A stretch of DNA of 64,000 nucleotides, taken from the NCBI GenBank assembly GCA_027579435.1, contig JANBPK010000807.1, forward strand, positions 366,800-430,799, written 5' to 3'. Made by a program: the position numbers and the translations under genes. This DNA comes from Candolleomyces eurysporus. Lineage: Eukaryota; Basidiomycota; Agaricomycetes; Agaricales; Psathyrellaceae. The notes under the pieces are model-generated. The model did not search any database and was not told where the DNA came from. It saw only the letters and a program-made list of their open reading frames with translations. This document shows, in pieces, positions 54,819-64,000 of this stretch (its first letter is position 1; each line of letters starts with the position of its first letter).

Positions 54819-56908
54819 ATGCTTCGTGTTGCTCTGTCAAGGATGACTCGCAGTATAGTCCCAGTTCAAGCAGGTGCCGCAGTTGCTCTCCGTCGCAGCA
54901 CTCGCGTGAGGTCGATGAGCACATCGGTTGCAACGACGGCAGTTACTCAGGAAACACAAGGAGTTCTTATTAGTGATGTTCAGACTATCGTTTCCACAGA
55001 AACTCAGATCGAGGTGCAAGAAACTTCTCGGCCGAAACGGAGACGAAAGTCGAGCCCGAGCAAGACCAAACCTGAAGTTACGACGGGAGAAACTGAAGAA
55101 GCCACCGTTGGTGACGATGAAGGTACGACGAAACCAAAGAAGAGACGAAGGGTTAAGGAAGAGCCTGTGTATATTATACCCGACGTCGAGAAAAAGGAGA
55201 CGACATTCAAGGGTAGATTGGGTGGGTTAGAATCCTTTCCAATGCATCCGACAAGCTGCTGATACTCATTGGGAGGCTAGGTTACGCTTGCTTGAACACC
55301 GTTTTAAGGAATAAAAAGCCCGCTTCAGATTCGATATTCTGCTCCAGAACATGCAGGTATGAAAAATATATTTATAGCGTCTTCTGAGACTCACGATGGT
55401 CTCGGCCAGAATTGACTCTATAAAGAAAAACGGTATCGATTGGGTGAAAGCACTTGGGACGCGCAACGTCCAGGATCTTTTCCATATGATCCAATGGAAC
55501 GAGGACAATGTTCGTTTTCCCTCTTTCATCCACCTCTCCCCAGTTACTTACCAACTTACCTTCTAGAACATCAAGTTCATGCGCTTATCCTCCGAAATGT
55601 TTCCCTTTGCGTCTCACGACAAATATGGTTACTCTCTCGACTATTGTGCGGACCTGCTTGCCCAAGCAGGAGCTCTGGCCAACAAGTATGGTCACAGGTT
55701 AACTGTGCACCCGGGCCAGTATACACAGCTTGGTAGCAACAAGCCTGCGGTCATCGAGTCCGCCATTCGCGAGTTGGAATACCATTGCCAAATGCTCGAC
55801 TTGATGGGCATCGGGCCTGACGGGGTTATGATTATACATGTAGGTTCAAGTTCTTCCTGTTTGTGCCTCCAGTTCGCTGAGCTTTGGGTAGGGTGGTGGG
55901 GTGTATGACGATAAAGCCGCGACTATCAAACGGATTAAGCAGACGATTTCGAATAAGCTTCCACAGAATGTCAGGGATCGTCTGGTACTGGAAAACGACG
56001 AAGTGAGTTCTTACACTGATGTTGGAGCGAATAAGGTTCTCACACCAAATCTAGTTGTGCTACAACGCAGAAGATTTACTCGCTATCTGCGAAGAGCTCG
56101 ACGTCCCTCTCGTTTTCGGTACGTATCTATATGATTGAGCCTCGGCATAGCACGCACGAAATTAATCCTTACTTCGTGCCTTGCCATTTTTCAGACTATC
56201 ACCATGATATGCTAAACCCATCTTCAATCCCGCCCTCCGCTATCATCGCTCGAGCAAACGCAATATTCGCTAAGCGAGGTATTCGTCCCAAGCAACATCT
56301 GAGTGAGCCCCGGCCTGGGGCAGTCACCTTGATGGAGAGACGAGCGCATGCGGATCGTTGCGAGAACTTGCCCGCTGACTTGCCGGATGATATGGGTATG
56401 TTTCTGCCACCTCGAAGAAACTCTCGTGAGCTGGAGTTAACAATTATCTCTTTTCCTGTTCATTCAGATTTGATGATCGAAGCAAAAGACAAGGAACAAG
56501 CAGTACTTCACCTTTACCGGATGTACGGCTTGGCAGAAGTCAAACATGGTATGCATGTTTCCCCACTCAACAGGTAGTTCAGCTCGCTCATCTCATCGGA
56601 CAGAATCACTACGCCCTCCGGCTGCCGAGCAGACCAAGGAAACCAAGGGGAGAAAGTCGAACAAACGAGCTGCAGCGAAGAATGGGGACGGGAAGAAGAA
56701 GAAGAAAGGAAAAGGGAAAGGGAAACAGGACGACGAGTCCGAAGATGGAGAAGAAGCGGAAGAGGAAGAAGATCTGGACGAGGCGTTGGATAACATGGAG
56801 GACGAACCCACTTACGTCGCGGACGCAGAACCACAAATACTGTCACCAGCAACCCCGTCGTCTCGTTCTACTAGACGAAGAGGTGCTCGCAGTATCCCAG
56901 TCGCTTGA
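54819..56908 (+). CDS. UVE1: UV-damage endonuclease UvdE/Uve1
   Basis: The catalytic TIM-barrel is complete over about eight exons: RLGYACLNTVLRNKKP, FCSRTCR, NGIDWVKALGTRNVQDLFHM, KFMRLSSEMFPFASH, HRLTVHPGQYTQLGS, VMIIHGGGVYDDKAATIKR, RLVLENDE, DLLAICEELDVPLVF and DYHHDML. The histidines and acids in HPGQY, IIHGGG, LENDE and DYHHD bind the three metals. It nicks DNA 5' of pyrimidine dimers and other distortions, an excision path independent of NER. The first 40 residues (MLRVALSRMTRSIVPVQAGA and on, Arg-rich, no acids) look like a mitochondrial presequence, followed by basic clusters (RPKRRRKSS, KPKKRRRVK) that look nuclear. The C-terminal 120 residues are Lys/Glu-rich. The start at 54819 is preferred; 54843 is the alternative. 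Confidence 0.94.
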
Positions 56909-57410
56909 ACCACTCTTTCTTAATTCTTGATTCTTGGTAGATGAACATACATATATTGGAAATATGTATAAGTATAATGGAAATCAGGCAAATGCATTTG
57001 ACCTGTGAGGTCGTCACGAAATGTGTCATCACTACAGAAGATGGGACAAATATGAGCGAAGGTGGGCATGTCATAGATACAGCACAACGTAAAACGAACT
57101 CAGATAGTTAAGGTAGGACGTAGATAGAGATACAGGTAGGAGGTCATGATCATGAACGCGAATAATTCAATGCAGAGATCCAACCAATGCCAACACAAGA
57201 AAATGAGAGAGCTGAGGGGTAAGTGGTGAACGAAAGACATAGTCGGAACGGAGAGAGGGAGAGACAGAGTAGCTAGTCACATATTTTAGATATGGATTGT
57301 AGTATACGATAAGATATATATCAATCTACGCAAAAGAGGGAAATGGGGGGAGAGAGGGAGAGAGACGCACACAAACAGAGAGAGAGAGAGGAACGCACAC
57401 AACAAAGCGA
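56909..57410. other. Convergent 3' intergenic region with (GA)n
   Basis: About 500 bp between the ends of UvdE (+) and the next gene (-). From 57338 to 57400 there is a GA-rich simple repeat (GAGAGAGAGAGAGG-like). Confidence 0.5.
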
Positions 57411-60400
57411 TCACGGCATAGACCCAAAGCTAGTCAAAGCCATAGCACCCAACCACGCCATCTCAACAACCGCACGGCCAATAGGCGTCAAAACCAACAT
57501 CGTATCCAGAGTGTCATCCGGCTCCTCGACACCCGTGATGCTGAACCGCTTTGCCGAATCCTTGTCAACAATCGTCGCCGTTGGATCTGGCACACGACGT
57601 GCCAGCCCGAGCTTCTCCAATCCTTCAGGAACGAACTCGATACCCCTCTCGCGCGACGTGCAGAGTCCGATAACTTGGAAGGTGTCAACGTAAGACTTGG
57701 TGGGCATCGTTTCGCAGGCTTCTGAGAGCGGGCCTAGGACCGACAAGCCGACGTCAGGGCTACGAATCCCCGAGCCCTGGATGTCGGTGTACGTAACGAT
57801 GCGAGCGCAGAAGTGGAACTTGTCCAAGAGGATGGGCTTGTTCTCTAGCCTTTGGGATGAGTCGCGGGAAGATGAAGGGGAGTTACGTGAGCGCTTCTTG
57901 TCTCGTTGGTTCTTTGACTTGTCGCTATCGTCGATTGTCGGGTCAGAATCGGGTTTGTAGAAGACCAAGAGGTATTGACGAGATTCGACGGGAATACTGG
58001 GAGCGGGATGAGGGTGCTTCTGCGCCGAGTGCGGGTCTGTTTCGCCAGGCCACAGAGGGAGGAGCATGTAAAGGTAATCGGATGAGAAGCTGTGGAAGAC
58101 GTTTGGCTGTTCCTCTCTGCTCTTGCTCTGCTGCTTCGCATCACCAGGTTGACGCTTGCGCTTATGGGCCAGATTGGAATTCTTCACTTCGTCCACTGCC
58201 GGCAGTAAACCAACATCTTGGAATGACGAGTTGAGATCTTCGACGATGCCTTTCTTATCCGGATTATAGCGTGCTTGAGCGATGGGCCATGGCGGATTGA
58301 ACGACTCAAGCAGGTGCCGGTGTAAAAGCGTGTTATTTTTCGACTTGCTCCAGCCGAAGATGCTGTAGCTTGTAGGTTCTGGTTTGCCGAGCTGTTCCAA
58401 GGCTTCAGCAGGCAGGGTTGAGAAGACTTCGCCGTGGGGTGTCCGATGAGGGGGTCGACGTTTAATCCCAAGCAAAACGTCGTCATCGTCATCCGGGTCG
58501 ATTTCGTAGGAGTCTTCGTAAGACAGACGCCGCGGACCGGACCAGACTACGGTTTGACTAGAGGACCCCGTCCTCAGGCTGACCATCGAGTGATCAATGG
58601 AACCACGAGTAGAATGTGACGGGCCTGCTGGGGCGTTGATCGAAGGGGGGCGCATATCGTTCATCACACTGCCGGTACTGCTCTCGGAACTGCTCGGGCC
58701 ATGATCAGATCTCCCACTCCTCGATTTGCCCTTGTCTTTTCCTTTAGCCTCAGCCTTCTTCATTTCCTTTTGCCTCTGTCTCTCCTTCTCCTCTTCCTTC
58801 CGTTTCCTCTCCTTCCTCTCCCGTTCCGACCTCTCCAGATCTCTTGGACTCTGTCTCCCACTCTCACTAAGCAACCCGTGTGACTGTAGCATACGTGTGG
58901 TGGTTGTACTTGTAAACGCCTCTTGGACTCGACGAGGAGCCAACAGTATCATATTCGACCGTTTCTTCTCAGCGCCGACTGTGGGAGCCACAGTAACCCG
59001 GGACGATATCGAGGCACGGCCACTCGGGTTTCCGAGCGAGGGCTGTTGTGGTGGCCGTGTTCTGTAGTGCCTACTGATAGAGAATCCGATCGCTTTCGAG
59101 TGCTTGTGAATGGTTACGCTAGGACCATCGCTCAAGTCGCGCTTCATTGAGTATGGCGTTCGATGGTGGGATACGTTCAGTCGTTGCTGCGGTGGCTTGC
59201 CGGCTTCAGCATCTGTTAAGGAGCGTTAGAATATGACAATGAAGCAAAAGGGAGGAACCTACTCCGTTGGCTCTTTCGAGTGACACGGTATCTACCATTA
59301 GAATACGAAGACCACCACTCCTCCGCTTCGATAGCCATCCCCCTCCACGGTTGCGCTTCCTTTGGCTTCGAATAGTCCTTGACAAGGATCTTCGACTCTC
59401 TGAGCCCGCTGTGCTCATGGAAACCGCCGCTTGATGAGGCCAGGAAGGTCGACGACTGACTATAGTTATTCGGCTTATGGCTGAAAAGGTTAGAAATGCT
59501 ATTCCGCTCGCGCTCCAAAGCCGCCCTTTGTTGTTCCAGCCGATCGGCCTTCTCCCGAACAAACGTCCACTTCATCTTTTCGTCCTGGTATCGTTGGCCA
59601 AGCCAAGAGTTGAGCCCTTTGAAAAACGGATCGCTGTTGGTGGAGGTGGTGCTTAGTCGTCGGCCCGAATCAGTTGTGCTGGAGCTATTACGACGGATTG
59701 TTCGATCGGCACTGCGAGGACCTTGGTAGTTACCGACGATATCCGTCATCTCGGAATTATCAAAATCGACGATGCCAGCGAGTGTATTTGTTCCCCATGA
59801 AGCGTCAAAGCCTTCAAGCGCGGGGTTGTAAATAGCGGTGGAAGAGGAGGCCGATGGGTCTTGATGGGTTATAACCGCGGGAGGGGGAGATGCAGTAAGG
59901 GTTACGGAAGGCACAGTTCGATTGGTAAGTTCGCGTTCCTTTTCCTTCTGGACTGAACGGCGTCGCACTTCACGCCAGTCGCCTTCGCTTCCAGGCAGAG
60001 ATATTGGCGTCGGAGATAGCGAATTTCTCAAAGGATCGCCGTAGTTGGAGGTAATCGAAGGACTGCCCGCCCGACTGTCGGACCTGAGGTTTTCCAGGCT
60101 TCTACTCGGTCGCCGAATGGTTGCGATGCTTTCCTCTCGGTCCCGTCCCATTGACGAATTTGGCGAAGGAATGGGAACTGCTAGACTGCCTTTTCGCGGG
60201 GGATACGGCGAATAGCTATTCTGCCGACTCGGAGTCTGGAAATCGAAAAGCGACCCCTGCTCGCCTTCGTCATGGATCACCGAGCTAATTTCGATATCAG
60301 GCTCGAAATCTTCACGATCCAGGTCCGAGTCGTCGTCAAACTCGTCGTAGTCAGAGGCATAAAGCGACAAGGTGTCGTTCTGATTGAGGAGGGGGGAAGG

Positions 60401-60945
60401 CGGAATAGGATGCCTGTGTTCTTCATCATCGTCGGAGGTAAGTTCGTTGGCCGAGGTTTGAGGTGTTGTTGTGGAGCCGCCACGCTGAGACCCTGTCAAA
60501 GATCCCATGGCTGCGCTGGACAACGACGATGCTGAAGCCGAGGCCGAGGATGTACCAAAAGTGTGGGTGGATGTGTTGGAAGTCCTCCGCTTGCGCTCTG
60601 CAGAATGTCGGGGTCGTGGAGGAGGGGGAAGGGAAGTGGGGAATGAGAAGTCGGACATCTGAGGTAGTTGCGAGGAATGACTGCGTGGCGATGGGTTTGC
60701 AACAAGCGACGGGCGAGGAGTTGTGTCTGCTTTATACGGATAGTCGTCGGAGTCGTCGTCACGACCTGTCGATAGGGGATCTATGGAGTTTGCCTGGAAA
60801 GGCGTGCTTGATGCAGCACCGAAGGAAAAGGAATTTAGTGCATGGCGAGTGTATAGATCTGGGTGGTGCGTATATGTCGATCTCTGTGACGACGCCAGAG
60901 CCCTGGCAGGGACGGCCGACGAATTTCCATCAAATGCACTGCCCA
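57411..60945 (-). CDS. Large disordered protein of unknown function (5' exon unresolved)
   Basis: Two long open stretches (59265-60945 and 57411-59215) join through a 50-nt intron (donor GTAGGT, acceptor AACAG) into more than 1150 codons ending at the TGA near 57411. Much is Ser/Thr/Pro/Arg-rich with acidic runs (YEIDPDDDDDVLLG, DYDEFDDDSDLDRED) and a Lys/Glu/Arg coil (EEEKERQRQKEMKKAE). More structured pieces are LNSWLGQRYQDEKMKWTF, YSIFGWSKSKNNTLLHRHLL, YLYMLLPLWPGETDP, SRQYLLVFYKPDSD and a final hydrophobic helix near AVVEMAWLGAMALTSFG. The C-terminal 300 residues may be a folded domain. An upstream exon probably lies at about 61010-61200 (Ser/Gln/Pro-rich frame, splice phase 1 fits), and the start may be ATG 61313. 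I do not recognise the family. Confidence 0.65.
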
Positions 60946-61645
60946 CTGTGTTGGATCTCTCAGCACGGGTCGTCTTGGGCCTATATACGGGAGGACTGGG
61001 TCAGAAAAAGCGGTACAGGAAACCGGATTCTTTGACGCACTGCGTTGCCTTTGAGACGTCGCTGTCTTCACCGCTATTCCTCCCGAGCTTGGGCGAGGTA
61101 TTCTGACTGGAAGATCCATTGGAAGGCGTCTGAGACACTAGCGATGACTGAGATGATTTGAGGGCCAAATTTGTCACCGACGGTTGCCTGGGGGTAGTTG
61201 AGATAACTGGTGAAGGCGGTACCGCTGGAGCCGGATGCTGTTTGGGCTGATCTCTTTGAGCTCGTCGTCCCGCCGTTGCGTGAGTAGCGTCGCACAGAGT
61301 CGAAGAAGTGCATTGGGTGGCGAGGGGGGGATGGGGAGGAGGGGGACGGGGAGGAGAAGAAAAAGACTGACGAGTATTAGAGAACAACGGCCAGATCCTG
61401 CGAAGCCCTGTCACCCCGCGGCCGTGACAATGCCGTGACTCGTGACATCCTTCATGAGCCAATTGGGGAACAAGGTGTCTTCGATCCCGATCAGGCAGGC
61501 GCAACACGTGGGAGTTCACACGTTCTTTCCCACGTGGCAACGGAACTCCTCCAACTTTTCCCCAGCCCTCGGTCCGATGCTTCATTTTCGTGCTCTGCAA
61601 GCGGTCTGGTCCGCCCATGTTCCAGGGAGACAGCTTCCTGAGCAT

Positions 61646-64000
61646 CGCTGTCCTTTGGCCCTCTTTTTCCGCAATCCTGCCTTGAAGGATCAGGATTGGC
61701 TTCTATGATGATCGCCACAATTGACAGACATAGATCATGTATGTCTTGCCACGCGAGTTGTCGCGTGGTAGTTATTTGTGTTGGGACATGAAACGAGTCC
61801 GAATCTAATGGGCAAACCGACTTGACGGATGCTTGCAGACGCCGGAAGTTTTCCACAACGAGCCCTTACCCCGTCCACGGAAGATGTAGATATTGCGTCG
61901 CGTCGATATATCACAGGGACACTTTACCGTCTCGGTAGCCCATTATCATCTCCAAGTCCGGACATTCCAAACATTATCGGCATTGGGAATGCTGGGCAAT
62001 CCGCAAACGGCTTTGATCATCACACCGCTGCTTTCCAGCCCACCCAGCAAGTGTCAAGGATCCACCAATGCTTAATCCTATATCAGAGCTGTCGATCAAA
62101 TCGCTGTCGGTGTCCAAAGTCTGGTCAAATGTTTCTAGTTAGATCTTCTCTTCAAGACCCTCTTCTAGAAATATTCGCACCATCATAACACGAGGAGGGT
62201 TCTCAACGCCACCAACTCATATCGTGGTGACACGAGTGAGATTTGGGGTGTTCTATAGCATGCATGTAGCCTTCAGTGATGAGTATCTCCTATTTTTCAT
62301 ACAATTCGTATGAAATATGTTAGCAAAAACCAATAGCCTCGTCGCGATGGCAATTCTTGGCGATCGTCTCATGTACAAATAGTCCAATGGAAGAAAAAAC
62401 CCCGACTGAAGGTTCTGTGAAACCGATTATGCGATATAACTCAGGGAGAGATGGATTAAAGACCCAAAGAGGGTGTATACAAAAATACATGCACCCTACC
62501 ACGTTACAGGATGATCTACTGGTGTTGCGCATGTCAAGCAGTGAGCATGCAGGGAGCATGCGTCCAAGCGAACCACCTCGAGTTCGGGTGCTTTAACACT
62601 GTCCGTTCTCACCTGATCAACTTCGTCATCCTAGTATGCCTCCGCGCATTACGATAAGCCCTTCGGGAAGGGCCCAGCCACGTCCATGCTCGCGTGGCCT
62701 ATTTCCACCGCCATATGTCAATAGGGACTGCGGATATTGAACACAAATCCACGTAGTGGCGTCAAGGGCTAGAGCTCGTTCAGTGCCGGCTACGCTCCCG
62801 TCTCGCCATTTGATCTCGTATGTGTCTCATGATTATCGACCAGGAGCAGGCACCAATGAAGAATTGTGTTTACGGGAAGATAACTTACAGCCCACAAAAT
62901 TTTATCGAAAAAGACGAAAATTTAACAATTATCCCGACCGGTGCATCTTCTCCCATCCAAGCCACCCTTGGCCCGCCTTGCAACCCTCGAAGTCACGAAA
63001 ATTCTTGAATATCTGGGAAAATCTGATGAATCCGAGTGTCCAATCATCGGATACCGGAGGCTCAGATAACCCATCTCAATTCTGACTTCGAATTCCTTCC
63101 AAATACGGTTTAGGCAACCTGAAGCACCTCTCCGAGCCTTCTAGCTGTATCCACTCGCGTATTTTCCCTCAATCAGGAATTCTATTTCAACTCGAACCTC
63201 GATCGACAGCGGTCCNTTTTTTTCAATGTACCATGGATCCACGTTGGGTCTGCACATCCCTCATGTGAGCACTCTTCGCTTCCGCCAAGTAGCCGAGCAC
63301 TTGGAACCTTGAAACGCGACATTGGTGCGTTTGTGTGCGTTTTCGCTTTTTAATGTTACCGACCGTAATCAAGCCCGGGAGACACGAAATTGAAACAAAC
63401 CCCGCGAAGACTTCAAAAGTCGTGCTTCTTCAACGTTGGTATGACGGTGTTGAATGTATTGACTATTCAAAACCAAGGTGAAGGAACCCGAATCGTGACC
63501 TTCTCAGACAATACCGGCGTCTACAAATGAATACAGATACCATCCGTCTTGGTGTCTATCCGTCCTCTCTGGCCAGGTGATCTTCCACGGGAAATTGTAT
63601 GCACTCGGCGCTTATGTTAAAATTGTGGAGCTCGAAAACCATCCTGCNAAAAAACTGCGCCCGCACGAACTCTTTGAGGGTCACTATGAGAGAACGAATG
63701 CCGTTTGTGGAAATCCGAGAACCGGATGTTGTGACGGTGACCTTCCCTGCAGGTTGGCGCTCGATATTATCTCGTTAGATGTATGACCGGAGCCTTTTTC
63801 TCCTTACATGACGGACGTAATGTATGTCAACAAAGGCCATCGCCGACACAGGGACGCAAATTATCTTGTGATACACATCCGGCCTCCGAGGGTCCAGCTA
63901 GTGGGTTGCAAGGGCTCGTCCTCGTCCTCGTCAGATGGTGTGGTTCATCGACCCTGTGGACCCACAGATTATTTGTCATGAAACCTGAAGTGGCTTTCAA
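61646..64000. other. Terminal region without a supported gene
   Basis: Only short frames are seen, such as 62756-63085 (+) and 63577-63786 (+). The latter, with VCGNPRTGCCDGDLPCRL, carries an N at 63648 beside an A run and runs on beyond recognisable homology. N also at 63216. A 16-bp perfect palindrome GCCCTTCCCGAAGGGC-like hairpin is near 62660. Could include 5' parts of a gene to the right. Confidence 0.3.

Noticed and set aside
61074..61645. Competing open frames at the 5' end of the disordered gene
   Set aside because: Two frames are open and only one gives a good splice phase to 60945; the start remains unassigned, so I did not extend the CDS.
1..64000. CRISPR arrays, rRNA operons, autonomous transposase or reverse transcriptase genes, secondary-metabolite core enzymes
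   Set aside because: None seen on either strand. The only mobile-type feature is the short TIR element pair.

Overview
The window is nuclear DNA of a filamentous basidiomycete, most likely an Agaricomycete. Genes are dense and sit on both strands. They are cut by many short introns (about 45-80 nt, GTRNGT...YAG, often between tiny exons), and the recognisable proteins include mushroom-type families (DUF6533 membrane proteins, F-box proteins, a NACHT-TPR NLR, UvdE, Csf1). No prokaryotic, plasmid or viral gene set was seen. All exon models were read by eye from splice signals and frame continuity; several close exactly in frame (ERCC1, HDAC, DUF1746, NLR, duplicated-family copy 2).

Layout. 1-9.3 kb: the 5' part of a Csf1/BLTP1 lipid-transfer gene (-), an NDUFAF8-like twin-CX9C protein (+), a DUF1746 (probable Dsc E3-ligase subunit) gene (-), a four-helix membrane protein (-) and a DUF6533 membrane protein (+). 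9.3-17 kb: a TIR-bounded non-coding element just upstream of a class II histone deacetylase (Hda1/Clr3 type with Arb2 tail, +), then a membrane-anchored amidohydrolase (-). 17-25.4 kb is rich in DNA-repair genes: ERCC1/Rad10 (+), a candidate CANIN/SLF2-like SMC5/6-associated protein (-), an F-box gene (-) and the TFIIH subunit Ssl1/p44 (+). 25.4-28.4 kb: a NIPA-like magnesium transporter (-) and a small RCR-like single-pass PPxY protein (+).

28.4-41.1 kb looks like an accessory island. It holds a NACHT-TPR NLR (-), an F-box gene (-), two diverged copies of an unrecognised three-exon gene lying in a 1.1-kb duplicated segment, a second inverted copy of the TIR element, and a purine-rich tandem repeat, with long stretches where I cannot support a gene.

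41.1-64 kb returns to conserved genes: Mdm31/32 mitochondrial protein (-), a small Cys/His protein (+), a secreted protein of unknown function (-), a large RS/RGG disordered protein (+), the BAR-domain protein Rvs161/Hob3 (-), the UV-damage endonuclease UvdE (+) and a large disordered protein (-). The last 2.4 kb holds no gene I can support.

Fourteen N bases are present, most of them touching homopolymers. In at least three genes the reading frame jumps exactly at the N, so these should be read as gaps of uncertain length and not as true mutations. The most novel items are the TIR element pair, the duplicated unknown gene family, the compact repair-gene neighbourhood with its short divergent promoters, and tandem micro-exons in the amidohydrolase.
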